Assembly: GCF_012070565.1 (NCBI RefSeq)
Contig: NZ_JAAQRO010000032.1
Span: 81,887-145,886 of the forward strand
Source of the DNA: Anaerosporobacter faecicola
Lineage (GTDB): Bacteria; Bacillota; Clostridia; Lachnospirales; Lachnospiraceae
DNA: 64,000 bases
Reading direction: 5' to 3'
The translations under genes and the position numbers were made by a program. Positions 8,450 to 17,550 of the stretch are shown here, piece after piece. Position 1 is the stretch's first letter. The number at the start of each line of letters is the position of its first letter. The notes beneath the pieces are model-generated. The model saw only the letters and a program-made list of their open reading frames with translations. It was not told the DNA's origin and searched no databases.

Positions 8450-10290
8450 ATACATATTTTGTGAGAAAGAAACGTTTGTTTTTTGGATATTGCCTATTGG
8501 TATTACTTATGGCTTTCACATCCATTATTTCAAATTGGTCTGTACAACCTTTGATTGACCATGTAGGGGATTGTACAGAAAGAAAATTATATATTTATAT
8601 TGTTCTAGCAATTGGAACAACTTGTGTTGATATGAGTGTTTTCTGCATGCTGAGGGTTTTAAAAGAAAAATTACGATGTAGTTTTCTTGTTGATTTAAAG
8701 CAGGATTTGATGAAAGCAATACTTCAACGAGATTTTCAAACCTATTATGAGAAAGAACAATCCTTTTATGTGAACCTCCTAACGAGAGATGTGGATTGTA
8801 TTAGCTCACAGTACTTTGACAGTATATGTGGAATATATAGCGTGGTTGTTAATACTATTATAACCTCAATAGCATTGGTCATAATCAATCCAGGAATTTA
8901 TGGATTTTGTATTCTGATTGGAGGTGGTATGTCTTTACTTCCAAAATTATTTCAGAAACAATTAAGTGTGGCACAATCGAAATCCTCTGATTGCATGGAA
9001 CGGTATCTTCATCGTCTGAAAGAACTGTTAGGTGGCTTTACCACAATAAAATTATCACGAATGCAGAACCGAATGCTCATATCAATAGAAAAGCGAAATT
9101 CGGATATGGAGAATGCTGTATATAAAAATGCAAAATTCGTTCAAATTGTTAGTTGGATATCTATGTTCGGGACTTCTCTTAGTTATGTAATCAGCATCGT
9201 AATCGGTGTTTATATGGTAAAAAAACAGCAACTTACCGTTGGCGAATTACTGGTAATTACACAGATGATTGGTGGAATAATTGTGCCTTTTGAAGAATTG
9301 CCCTATTATATATCCAGTCTAAGTTCATCGAAAATCATACAAGATAAAATGAAAAATGTACTGGGACGAGCAGGAGAAAGTACAGAAGGACTACAAAATT
9401 CAAAGATAAAGATCTGGGCCAAACAAAATAACGACAAGCAAAATAATAACAAAAAGATGGAGTATCAAGAGAATACATACAAAAAGATTTACACCCAAGT
9501 AAATAAATCATTAAAAGGTGAATTAAACCAGTGGAAATCTGATTATCTTCGACTTGATCAAGTTACATTTGGATATGAACCAGAGAAACCAATCCTTAAA
9601 GATATCGTATTTACATTTGGTAAAGGGAAAAAATATATCTTGGTAGGGGAAAGTGGAAGTGGAAAATCTACGCTTGTAAAACTACTGCTGAATATTGTAA
9701 GATGCGATCATGGTATGGTTTTTTTGAGAGAAAGACCAATTAAAGAATATCCGGAAGAATGGTTCTATCAGGAAGTACATTATATGGAGCAGGAACCATT
9801 TCTATTCGATGATACCATTTATGAAAATATTCTTTTAGGGCGTAAAGAATCGGAGAAACGAGTACTTGAAGTGTTAAAACAGGTAGGACTATATGAACGA
9901 GTGCAACATATGGAAGCAGGAATTTATTCTAGGATTGAAGAGCAGGGAAGAAATCTATCTGTAGGAGAGAAGCAGAGAATAGGAATAGCAAGAGCAATCC
10001 TTAGTGGAGCAAGATTCTTATTGTTTGATGAAATGACGGCCAATATTGATCCCGTATTGGCAATGGAATTAGAGAGGGAGATCTTCGCTCTGACAGATGT
10101 TACTTGCCTACTTATTACTCACCAATTTCATTCTTCAATAATGCAAAAATGTGACGAAATACTAGTACTTGCAGACGGACAGATTGTGGAACATGGAAAA
10201 CTACAGGAATTGATAAATCTGCATGGAAAGTTCTATGCAATGTATCGAGAAGCATGTTTTCAAACGAAACAACTGGTTTATGAAAAATAA
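8446..10290 (+). CDS. ABC exporter, fused membrane and ATPase domains
   Basis: 614-residue half-transporter of the MsbA/LmrA/bacteriocin-exporter type, working as a dimer in the cytoplasmic membrane. About six membrane segments fill residues 10-290. The ATPase domain has Walker A GESGSGKST, signature LSVGEKQR and Walker B ARFLLFDE followed by an H-loop (LLITHQ). Between the domains lies an Asn/Lys-rich linker of about 50 residues that the family does not need. The start is TTG 8446 with AGGGAA upstream; its first base pair overlaps the preceding frame's stop. Substrate unknown. Standing alone after a broken gene, it may have lost its partner peptide or protein. Confidence 0.88.
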   Translation: MNTYFVRKKRLFFGYCLLVLLMAFTSIISNWSVQPLIDHVGDCTERKLYIYIVLAIGTTCVDMSVFCMLRVLKEKLRCSFLVDLKQDLMKAILQRDFQTYYEKEQSFYVNLLTRDVDCISSQYFDSICGIYSVVVNTIITSIALVIINPGIYGFCILIGGGMSLLPKLFQKQLSVAQSKSSDCMERYLHRLKELLGGFTTIKLSRMQNRMLISIEKRNSDMENAVYKNAKFVQIVSWISMFGTSLSYVISIVIGVYMVKKQQLTVGELLVITQMIGGIIVPFEELPYYISSLSSSKIIQDKMKNVLGRAGESTEGLQNSKIKIWAKQNNDKQNNNKKMEYQENTYKKIYTQVNKSLKGELNQWKSDYLRLDQVTFGYEPEKPILKDIVFTFGKGKKYILVGESGSGKSTLVKLLLNIVRCDHGMVFLRERPIKEYPEEWFYQEVHYMEQEPFLFDDTIYENILLGRKESEKRVLEVLKQVGLYERVQHMEAGIYSRIEEQGRNLSVGEKQRIGIARAILSGARFLLFDEMTANIDPVLAMELEREIFALTDVTCLLITHQFHSSIMQKCDEILVLADGQIVEHGKLQELINLHGKFYAMYREACFQTKQLVYEK

Positions 10291-10300
10291 ATAAGGTAAA

Positions 10301-10393
10301 GAGTGGATTACGGAAAGAATCAAAACATTCACCGAAGAGTTGGAAGTTATGATTAAGAAGATGAAAGGCATTCGAGAGGTTGTTAATCAGTAG
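10301..10393 (+). pseudogene. possible gene remnant after the ABC exporter
   Basis: A 30-codon open stretch that begins EWITERIKTFTEELEVM and ends VVNQ, 10 bases after the exporter. It has no start codon except internal ATGs and no RBS, but reads as an amphipathic protein segment. It could be the C-terminal scrap of a deleted gene. Weak call. Confidence 0.2.
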
Positions 10394-10440
10394 AAAATAG
10401 TGTTTCATTTGGCTTTATAAGAAAATATTATAGATAGCAG

Positions 10441-10490
10441 ATGATACAAGCTGTTCATTCGATTAGAGAAGAAAGAACAGCTTGTATCAT
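10441..10490. repeat. perfect 16-bp inverted repeat
   Basis: ATGATACAAGCTGTTC (10441-10456) and its exact reverse complement (10475-10490) around an 18-base loop. No T-run on either side, so a transcription terminator is only a possibility. It marks the end of the ABC exporter region. Confidence 0.6.
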
Positions 10491-10827
10491 GGTTAGAAAA
10501 GTTAATGTTAATACTAGATATAAAAGAGAAAAAGAGTAAGGATTATTCGTTTATAAGTAAATTATGCCAAGCATACATATACAAAATGCGAGAGAAAACA
10601 GCATTTTAAGAAGGTTCGATAAAAAATTCACAAATTGCAATATTTAAGCTTATTCATTGAATAATATCGATTTCATAATACTATTTATTATAAATGAATA
10701 TAAATGAACAAGGTAAAATGTATAAAATAAAAAATATTAAATGAATAAAATAAGTAAAAATGCATAATAACAATGGATATCAATGGTATATAAATAGTTT
10801 GGTAAGTAAAAAATACGAAAAAAATAG

Positions 10828-10856
10828 TTTCTTAATTATACAAACTATGCTATAAT
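10828..10856 (+). promoter_or_regulatory. extended -10 promoter of ppdK
   Basis: TGCTATAAT (10848-10856) is a perfect extended -10; the -35 region (TTTCTT) is weak. Leader of about 205 bases to the ATG at 11070. Confidence 0.6.
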
Positions 10857-11069
10857 AGGTTTCGGTGGCAAACACGTTAAAATAAGGTGTTATGCCCAGT
10901 ATTTGGTCTATTTTAAAGGTGGACAAGTACAGATCAAATCAGAGAATATTCTGGTAATTCTTGATACGACAGCCAATACATTTTTTCGTTTGTACATATT
11001 AGGTATTGGTTTGTTTGCGTGACTAGCAAAATGGTCGTACGAATTAAATATTAGGAGGTAAATAACACA

Positions 11070-13694
11070 ATGGCAAAATGGGTATATTTATTTAAAGAAG
11101 GCAATGCTGACATGAGAAACCTTCTTGGTGGTAAAGGTGCAAACTTAGCTGAAATGACAAATTTAGGCTTACCAGTACCTCAAGGTTTTACAATCACTAC
11201 AGAAGCTTGTACTCAGTACTATGAAGATGGTAAGAAGATCAATGATGAAATCATGGGACAAATCATGGATCATATTGCAAAAATGGAAGAAATCACAGGT
11301 AAGAAATTTGGTGATAAAGAAAATCCATTATTAGTTTCTGTACGTTCTGGTGCAAGAGCATCTATGCCAGGTATGATGGATACTATCTTAAATCTTGGTT
11401 TAAATGAAGAAGTAGTTGAAGTATTAGCTAAAAAATCAGGAAACCCTCGTTGGGCTTGGGATTGCTACAGAAGATTCATTCAAATGTTCTCTGACGTAGT
11501 AATGGAAGTTGGTAAAAAATACTTTGAAGAATTAATTGACAAGATGAAAGCAGCTAAGGGAGTTACTCAAGATGTTGAGTTAACTGCTGATGATTTAAAA
11601 GAACTTGCAAATCAATTCAAAGCTGAATATAAATCAAAAATCGGTTCTGAATTCCCAGTTGATCCTAAGGAACAATTAATGGAAGCAATCAAAGCCGTAT
11701 TCCGTTCATGGGATAACCCACGTGCTAATGTATATCGTCGTGATAACGATATCCCTTATTCTTGGGGTACTGCAGTTAACGTACAGATGATGGCATTCGG
11801 TAACATGGGTGAAACTTCTGGTACAGGTGTTGCATTTACTCGTAACCCTGCAACTGGAGAAAAGAAACTTATGGGTGAATTCTTAATGAACGCTCAAGGT
11901 GAAGACGTTGTTGCTGGTGTTCGTACACCTCAAAAGATTGATCAATTAAAAGAAGTTATGCCAGAAGTTTATGATCAATTCGTTGAAATTTGCAAGACTC
12001 TTGAAGATCATTATAGAGATATGCAAGATATGGAATTCACAATTGAAGACAGACATCTTTACATGTTACAAACTCGTAATGGTAAGAGAACAGCAAAAGC
12101 TGCTCTTAAGATCGCTTGTGATTTAGTTGATGAAGGAATGATCTCAGAAGAAAAAGCAGTTGCTATGATCGACCCTAGAAACCTTGATTCTTTACTTCAT
12201 CCACAATTCGATGCTGATGCAGTTAAGAAAGCAGAACCAATTGCAAAAGCTCTTGCAGCAGCTCCTGGTGCAGCTTGTGGTAAGATCGTATTCACTGCTG
12301 ATGATGCAAAAGCATGGGCAGAAAAAGGTGAAAAAGTTGTATTAGTTCGTCTTGAAACTTCTCCAGAAGATATCGAAGGTATGAAAGCAGCTCAAGGTAT
12401 CTTAACAGTTCGTGGTGGTATGACTTCACATGCAGCTGTAGTTGCACGTGGTATGGGTACTTGCTGTGTATCTGGTTGTTCAGAAATCAATATGGACGAA
12501 GAAAATAAGAAATTCACTCTTGCTGGAAAAGAATATCATGAAGGAGATATTATCTCATTTGATGGTTCTACAGGTAAGATTTATGATGGCGCTATGCCAA
12601 CAGTAGATGCTACAATCGCTGGTGAATTCGGAAGAATCATGGGTTGGGCAGATAAATTCAGAAAATTAAAAGTTAGAACAAATGCTGATACTCCTGCAGA
12701 TGCTAAGAAAGCTCGTGAACTTGGCGCTGAAGGTATTGGTCTTTGCCGTACAGAGCATATGTTCTTCGAAGGAAACAGAATTGATGCATTCCGTGAAATG
12801 ATCTGTTCTGATACAGTAGAAGAAAGAGAAGCAGCACTTGCTAAGATTCTTCCTGTACAACAAGATGACTTCGAAAAATTATACGAAGCTTTAGAGGGAT
12901 GCCCAGTAACAATTCGTTTCTTAGATCCACCTCTACATGAATTCGTTCCAACTGATGAAGAAGATATTGAAAAACTTGCAAAATCTCAAGGTAAATCAGT
13001 TGAAACAATCAAAGCAATCATTGCTTCTTTACATGAATTCAACCCAATGATGGGTCACAGAGGATGTCGTCTTGCTGTTACTTATCCTGAAATTGCTAAG
13101 ATGCAAACAACTGCAGTTATCCGTGCAGCAATCAATGTAAAGAAAGCACATCCAGAATGGACAATCAAACCAGAAATCATGATTCCATTAATCTGTGATA
13201 TCAAAGAATTAAAGGTTGTTAAGAAAGTAGTTGTTGATACTGCTGATGCAGAAATCAAAGCAGCTGGTTCTGATATGACTTATGAAGTAGGAACAATGAT
13301 CGAAATCCCTAGAGCAGCTCTTACAGCTGATGAAATCGCTTCAGAAGCTGAATTCTTCTGCTTCGGTACAAACGATTTAACTCAAATGACATTCGGTTTC
13401 TCTCGTGATGATGCTGGTAAATTCTTAGATGCTTACTACGATGCTAAGATCTTTGAAAGCGATCCATTTGCAAGACTTGATCAATCAGGTGTTGGTAAAT
13501 TAATGGAAATGTCAATCAAACTTGGTAAAGCAGTTCGTCCAGAATTACATGTAGGTATCTGTGGAGAACATGGTGGAGATCCAACATCAGTTGAATTCTG
13601 TCACAAACTTGGTTTGAACTATGTATCTTGTTCACCATTCCGTGTACCAATCGCAAGATTAGCAGCAGCTCAAGCAGCTATTGCAAACAAATAG
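11070..13694 (+). CDS. ppdK: pyruvate, phosphate dikinase
   Basis: Interconverts pyruvate + ATP + Pi and PEP + AMP + PPi; in clostridia it commonly serves as a PPi-linked glycolytic enzyme. At 874 residues it matches the Clostridium symbiosum enzyme in length and in most conserved blocks. These are the N-terminal ATP-grasp domain (LLGGKGANLAEM, SVRSGARASMPGM), the swivelling phosphohistidine domain with the active His in GGMTSHAAVVARGMG (near residue 455), and the C-terminal TIM barrel with GTNDLTQMTFGFSRDD and CGEHGGDP. AGGAGG lies just upstream. The codon usage looks more biased than in neighbours, as expected for a highly expressed gene. Monocistronic with its own terminator. Confidence 0.98.
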   Translation: MAKWVYLFKEGNADMRNLLGGKGANLAEMTNLGLPVPQGFTITTEACTQYYEDGKKINDEIMGQIMDHIAKMEEITGKKFGDKENPLLVSVRSGARASMPGMMDTILNLGLNEEVVEVLAKKSGNPRWAWDCYRRFIQMFSDVVMEVGKKYFEELIDKMKAAKGVTQDVELTADDLKELANQFKAEYKSKIGSEFPVDPKEQLMEAIKAVFRSWDNPRANVYRRDNDIPYSWGTAVNVQMMAFGNMGETSGTGVAFTRNPATGEKKLMGEFLMNAQGEDVVAGVRTPQKIDQLKEVMPEVYDQFVEICKTLEDHYRDMQDMEFTIEDRHLYMLQTRNGKRTAKAALKIACDLVDEGMISEEKAVAMIDPRNLDSLLHPQFDADAVKKAEPIAKALAAAPGAACGKIVFTADDAKAWAEKGEKVVLVRLETSPEDIEGMKAAQGILTVRGGMTSHAAVVARGMGTCCVSGCSEINMDEENKKFTLAGKEYHEGDIISFDGSTGKIYDGAMPTVDATIAGEFGRIMGWADKFRKLKVRTNADTPADAKKARELGAEGIGLCRTEHMFFEGNRIDAFREMICSDTVEEREAALAKILPVQQDDFEKLYEALEGCPVTIRFLDPPLHEFVPTDEEDIEKLAKSQGKSVETIKAIIASLHEFNPMMGHRGCRLAVTYPEIAKMQTTAVIRAAINVKKAHPEWTIKPEIMIPLICDIKELKVVKKVVVDTADAEIKAAGSDMTYEVGTMIEIPRAALTADEIASEAEFFCFGTNDLTQMTFGFSRDDAGKFLDAYYDAKIFESDPFARLDQSGVGKLMEMSIKLGKAVRPELHVGICGEHGGDPTSVEFCHKLGLNYVSCSPFRVPIARLAAAQAAIANK

Positions 13695-13741
13695 GCATCG
13701 CATAAGCGAATAGCTTATTTGAAAGTGAATAAATGATAAGA

Positions 13742-13783
13742 TTTCCCCTATTGTCTGCAAATGACAATAGGGGATTTTTATTT
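13742..13783 (+). terminator. terminator of ppdK
   Basis: TCCCCTATTGTC (13744-13755) pairs perfectly with GACAATAGGGGA (13763-13774) across a 7-base loop, followed by TTTTTATTT. Confidence 0.92.
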
Positions 13784-13976
13784 AGAAGTATAAGTAGGAT
13801 TTGTTCATTGGAACCGAGAGCGGTCGCACAGAATCATTCTCAGGAATAATTGTTTTTAATTCGAGTGGAAGTTTTAGTTGATATCCATTCGAATTTAATG
13901 TATTATTCTTTTGTAAGATTAAGTGTAAGGAACTGCGTACAATTCTTAGTGTGATACCCCTAATAGCAAACCACAA
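13782..13976 (-). pseudogene. remnant of an IS1182-type transposase, N-terminal end
   Basis: A 64-codon minus-strand frame contains YQLKLPLELKTIIPENDSVR. This looks to me like the characteristic first segment of IS1182-family transposases (x-L-x-LP..L...IP.DDSVR.L). After this block the homology stops and the frame ends against the ppdK terminator, so only about 40 of several hundred residues remain. No terminal repeats seen. The family call rests on this one motif and needs a search. Confidence 0.5.
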
Positions 13977-14036
13977 GTTGAACTGGTGGTTGTAGACTTA
14001 GGGATAACAATAGATTTTATGAGGAGATTCACAACA

Positions 14037-15797
14037 ATGAATACTTTTATTATAAAAGACATACTTGTAAAAGAGAATAGAATTGATTATGAATATGTTA
14101 TAGAAGGTGAATGGAAGAAGTATTTCTCAACGAAGGCTGAGTTCTGGGTTGAATATAGTGAAGATATTGAAGACATGCCAAAGGCATTAGCTGCTGTTCC
14201 GTTGGTTAGTAATGTGATTGTACTTGCGTCAATATTTAATGCAAAAATACAAGTTCCTTGTTTAGACAAGGATTTTTATGAGTCAATCAATGCGTTTATG
14301 GCTGGATTTGCAAACATGTATCCGGTTATTCCGTTTAAATATCAGGATGTGATCTATTGCGATTGTATAGTTGACACTAAAAGTAATAACAGAAAAAACG
14401 ATGATAATAATGCGCTACTGTACTTTAGTGGAGGTGTGGATGCGTATACATCTTTGATTCGCCATGAGCAAGAAAACTTAATCTTGTTTACGGTGTGTGG
14501 AGCGGATATAGCTTATAACAATGAGCAAGGATTTTTGAATATCTTTGAGAAGAATTTGCAAATTGCAAAAAAACATAACATGGATATTGTGTCTTGCGTA
14601 TCAACGTTACGGGAGTTTATTAATGAGAAAGAAATATATGACTATATTTTTCCGTTAATAAACGACAATTTTTGGCATGCTTTCCAGCATGGATTAGGCA
14701 TGTTTGGTTTAGCTGCGGGAATGGTGCATTGTTTTGATTTGAAAAAATTGTATTTTGCATCTTCGTTTTGTGATAAGGATGAGGATTACACCTGTGGATC
14801 GGATCCAACGATTGACAACTATGTGCATATTGGATCTTCGGTTGTATGTCATGATGGTTATGATTTAAGCCGTCAAGATAAAATTGCTAGTTTATGTAGA
14901 TATAGAAATGAAAAGAACAAAAAATTGGAACTTAGAGTGTGTTATAGTTCGAGCAAGGGGGAAAATTGCTGTAAGTGTGAAAAGTGCGTTCGAACTATGT
15001 TGGGAATTTTAGTGAATGGTGGAAATCCAAATGAGTTTGGTTTTGCTTATGATAGAGACACAATATATAAGAATCTGGTCAAAGCATTGTTGGTATATAG
15101 TGAATCTCCACAAATTGCTTATACAATTTATAATGAAATATTTGAAAAATTGAAATTAATGTATTCCTACGAAGACTTTCCAGATGAGATTAAAGTGTTT
15201 TACAATTCTGACTTCTATGATGTAATGCGAATGTTGGATGTTATTCGACTGCAGATGGTAGAAGAAATGAAAATGTATGAAAAGACTGATGAGAATGATA
15301 TTGGAAGTTTATTATATAAAGATTATGTTGAAATGGATGCCAAAACACATAAGAGATTTATAAAACAAATTAACCAGTCAAGCGAAATTAGACCTGCTCA
15401 AAATACTGGCTATTGGATTGGTAATGGTGGATTTATGATAGATTCGAATGGAGATGTGAATGTTCAATCGAGTACTATTATAATTACTCGAAAAAAATTA
15501 AGTATAATAATAGAAGGTTGGGCTGCTGATTTTATGAATGGTTCGCCATTGGCGTTATTAACGGTAAAGTTAAATAATAAAATATATAGTGCGAACTATG
15601 GTGGAGAGAATAATAATCTTGCAAAACATTTTGGAAATGCGGCATATAGAAATATAGTGTATGACATAGTGTTGCCTTTTAAAGAATTGGAGAAGGCAAA
15701 AAAAATATCGTTTTGTATGTATAGTTATGATGGTGATCAGTTAATTTGTTATCCAGATATCGAATATGCAATTGTTGTGAAGAAGGAATGTCATTAG
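14037..15797 (+). CDS. PP-loop ATP-pyrophosphatase-like protein with C-terminal beta domain
   Basis: 586-residue protein of unknown function. The PP-loop SGGVDAYTSL (residues 131-140) is the ATP-binding signature of the adenine-nucleotide alpha-hydrolase fold (QueC, GuaA, TilS type). A cysteine cluster C302, C311, C312, C314, C317 (GENCCKCEKCVRTM) resembles the zinc site of QueC-like enzymes. The N-terminal 110 residues and the C-terminal domain (about 458-586, with GWAADF...YR-x-IVYDIVLPF) lie outside that fold. The latter resembles beta-sandwich modules attached to glycosyltransferases and surface-polysaccharide proteins. Start chosen by GAGGAG (14021-14026) ahead of ATG 14037. Codon and base use is visibly more A/T-rich than in ppdK, and transposon remnants lie on both sides, so transfer is likely. 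It probably adenylates a carboxyl or carbonyl group on an unknown substrate. Confidence 0.7.
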   Translation: MNTFIIKDILVKENRIDYEYVIEGEWKKYFSTKAEFWVEYSEDIEDMPKALAAVPLVSNVIVLASIFNAKIQVPCLDKDFYESINAFMAGFANMYPVIPFKYQDVIYCDCIVDTKSNNRKNDDNNALLYFSGGVDAYTSLIRHEQENLILFTVCGADIAYNNEQGFLNIFEKNLQIAKKHNMDIVSCVSTLREFINEKEIYDYIFPLINDNFWHAFQHGLGMFGLAAGMVHCFDLKKLYFASSFCDKDEDYTCGSDPTIDNYVHIGSSVVCHDGYDLSRQDKIASLCRYRNEKNKKLELRVCYSSSKGENCCKCEKCVRTMLGILVNGGNPNEFGFAYDRDTIYKNLVKALLVYSESPQIAYTIYNEIFEKLKLMYSYEDFPDEIKVFYNSDFYDVMRMLDVIRLQMVEEMKMYEKTDENDIGSLLYKDYVEMDAKTHKRFIKQINQSSEIRPAQNTGYWIGNGGFMIDSNGDVNVQSSTIIITRKKLSIIIEGWAADFMNGSPLALLTVKLNNKIYSANYGGENNNLAKHFGNAAYRNIVYDIVLPFKELEKAKKISFCMYSYDGDQLICYPDIEYAIVVKKECH

Positions 15798-15914
15798 GAT
15801 TATTTAAGAAAATAAAATCGCAAAAAAGAAAAAATTATATTTATGAAATACATAAAATTTCTGTCAAATAAAACTAAAAATTATAATAAGGGGCTGTCGC
15901 GACAGTGAACCGCT

Positions 15915-16201
15915 CCCCGTCAAGTAGACAATCAAAAAATAAAAAGTTATTTCTGCCACCAAGCAAAGCTGGTGGCAGTTTTTATGCTACCAACATATAT
16001 AATTCCCCAGAATCCTTCCATTGGTCCATTGTCAATACATTTTGCAACGCTAGACATACTTTGTGTCATTCCTGCAGCTTCCAGTTTGTTGTGAAAGATT
16101 CGATTTGTATATTGAAATCCCGTCGCTATGACACAGTGGATGTGCATCAGGATTATCGGCAATTGCTTAATCAAAAGTGTAGAACGTCCCTTGTTGTTTG
16201 T
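15915..16201 (-). pseudogene. IS3-family transposase remnant with frameshift
   Basis: On the minus strand the retroviral-integrase-type core reads FD-stop-AIADNPDAHPLCHSDG, then shifts frame into GFQYTNRIFHNKLEAAG and CIDNGPMEGFWGI. This is the HSD-x-GxQY...DNxxxExFWG signature of IS3-family OrfB. Both an internal stop and a frameshift are present, the N-terminal part and OrfA are gone, and the C-terminus runs into hairpin DNA. The outer edge CCCCGTCAAGTAGACAA (15915-15931) resembles the end of the IS starting at 63884, consistent with a right terminal repeat. Confidence 0.85.
15953..15983 (+). terminator. hairpin terminator inside the IS scar
   Basis: CTGCCACCA (15953-15961) pairs with TGGTGGCAG (15970-15978), followed by TTTTT; an A-rich stretch on the other side makes it usable in both directions. 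It would end the PP-loop gene transcript. Confidence 0.8.
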
Positions 16202-16345
16202 AGGTAAAAATTTGGATGAACAATATACTAAGGGAAAACCTGATAAAAAGTAAAAACCAATTCTCTTTAAACGTGAGTATATTCCCTTGTTACGTTATAT
16301 TCACCAATAATAAATAATGGTATCATTATGTTAGGAGGTGTTCCA

Positions 16346-17458
16346 ATGAGAAATGTAAATCTGAAAATTGCAGAGTTAAGAAAACAAAAGCAGATTGGAC
16401 AACAAGAACTAGCAAAAGTATTGGGGGTTACGTATCAAACTATTAGCAAATGGGAAACAGGAGTAACCATGCCAGATATTCTGTTGTTGCCTGCGATAGC
16501 AGAGTATTTTGAGGTAACTGTTGATCAGGTACTAGGATTACAGCCGTTATCTATGCAACAATATAAGCAGAGGAATACAGATGATCGTGACAGCTGGAGT
16601 GAGAATACGGACAAACTATTTCAGAATAGAAAGAATTTTTGGAATCAGGATTACTTGCAATTCTTAATAGATAAAGTATGGAAAATTGTAAAACCAATAA
16701 AGGTTATTGATTTTTGGTGTGGTGATGGTTACTTAGGAAAACAGTTATTGGAACTTTTGCCAAAAGGGAGTTCTTATACGGGGGTAGATCATGCATATTT
16801 TATTGAGAAAGCAAGAACGACATTTGAAGGAGCAACAATTCCTTCCAGTTTTGTGGAATCTAATATATATGAATTCCGTACCGTGGAACAATATGATCTT
16901 GCAATTTGTCAATGTTGTTTACGGCATTTGAATAAGCCGAAGGCTGCAATGTATACAATGGTGGAATCTGTGAAAAAAGGCGGTTTGGTTGTTTGTGTCG
17001 AAGTAAATCGAGAGTTTGAGAATGATGGAACATATCTAGACGGAATGGATTATGACGAGTTATGTACGAATTTTGATTACCATCCTCTTTGGAGAACAGA
17101 ACTTGAAAAAGAGGGAAGAGATTATGCTATTGGTATGCGTGCACCATTTTATATGGAACAGTTGGGGTTACATGATATTGATGTGAGAATGAATGATAAG
17201 GTGATGTTCACTTCTGTAAGTGATCCAAATTATGAGCAGAAAGCAAAGAGTTTTATAGAAATCAATGGTTATGATCAGGAACGAGGAATTGCAGAAAGTG
17301 AAAGCATGATTGATTTCTTTATGAATCGTGGAATAAAGCGAGCGGAAGCTGAAAAACTTGTCATGATGCAGACAAAGATAGCACATCATTTTACAAAAGA
17401 GGAAAAGAAAAGCTTCCTTAAAGTACATGGGTTAATGATTACATATGGAACGAAGTAA
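16346..17458 (+). CDS. XRE-type regulator fused to a SAM-dependent methyltransferase
   Basis: 370-residue fusion. Residues 5-60 form a Cro/C1 helix-turn-helix (ELAKVLGVTYQTISKWETG). Residues about 100-230 form a Rossmann methyltransferase core with motif I VIDFWCGDGYLG (120-131) and acidic residue D148 at the end of strand 2. A helical C-terminal part follows. AGGAGG (16333-16338) is 7 bases before the chosen ATG. Such HTH-methyltransferase fusions recur in Firmicutes, often beside small-molecule resistance genes, but the substrate is unknown. A second methyltransferase gene follows after 92 bases on the same strand. Confidence 0.8.
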   Translation: MRNVNLKIAELRKQKQIGQQELAKVLGVTYQTISKWETGVTMPDILLLPAIAEYFEVTVDQVLGLQPLSMQQYKQRNTDDRDSWSENTDKLFQNRKNFWNQDYLQFLIDKVWKIVKPIKVIDFWCGDGYLGKQLLELLPKGSSYTGVDHAYFIEKARTTFEGATIPSSFVESNIYEFRTVEQYDLAICQCCLRHLNKPKAAMYTMVESVKKGGLVVCVEVNREFENDGTYLDGMDYDELCTNFDYHPLWRTELEKEGRDYAIGMRAPFYMEQLGLHDIDVRMNDKVMFTSVSDPNYEQKAKSFIEINGYDQERGIAESESMIDFFMNRGIKRAEAEKLVMMQTKIAHHFTKEEKKSFLKVHGLMITYGTK

Positions 17459-17550
17459 TGGATTGGTAAAATATAGGAATAATGAGAAAGAAATTGATAA
17501 GGATTGAAGGACAAAGCAATAGTCATGAAAAAATCAAAGGAGGTGCCCAT

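Larger units (their letters stand above)
10291..11069. other. long AT-rich intergenic region before ppdK
   Basis: About 780 bases holding a possible gene scrap (10301-10393), the 16-bp inverted repeat, then roughly 350 bases of A/T-rich DNA with no open frame or structure I can support, and finally the ppdK promoter and leader. The leader has a TTAAAATA / TATTTTAA stem (10877-10884 with 10909-10916). Confidence 0.5.
13695..14036. other. junction between core ppdK and the PP-loop gene
   Basis: Holds the ppdK terminator and the minus-strand transposase remnant. The following gene starts at 14037. I see no clear -35/-10 pair for that gene. Confidence 0.5.
15798..16345. other. IS scar and intergenic region
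   Basis: Contains a 12-bp palindrome CTGTCGCGACAG (15894-15905), an IS-end-like sequence (15915-15931), a bidirectional terminator hairpin (15953-15983), the IS3 transposase remnant on the minus strand, and about 140 bases of undistinguished DNA before the next gene. Confidence 0.6.

Noticed and set aside
13986..14036. Upstream extension of the PP-loop protein
   Set aside because: In-frame codons from 13986 lack an RBS; GAGGAG before ATG 14037 fits much better.
15905..16207. 100-codon plus-strand frame
   Set aside because: Antisense shadow of the IS3 transposase remnant on the minus strand.
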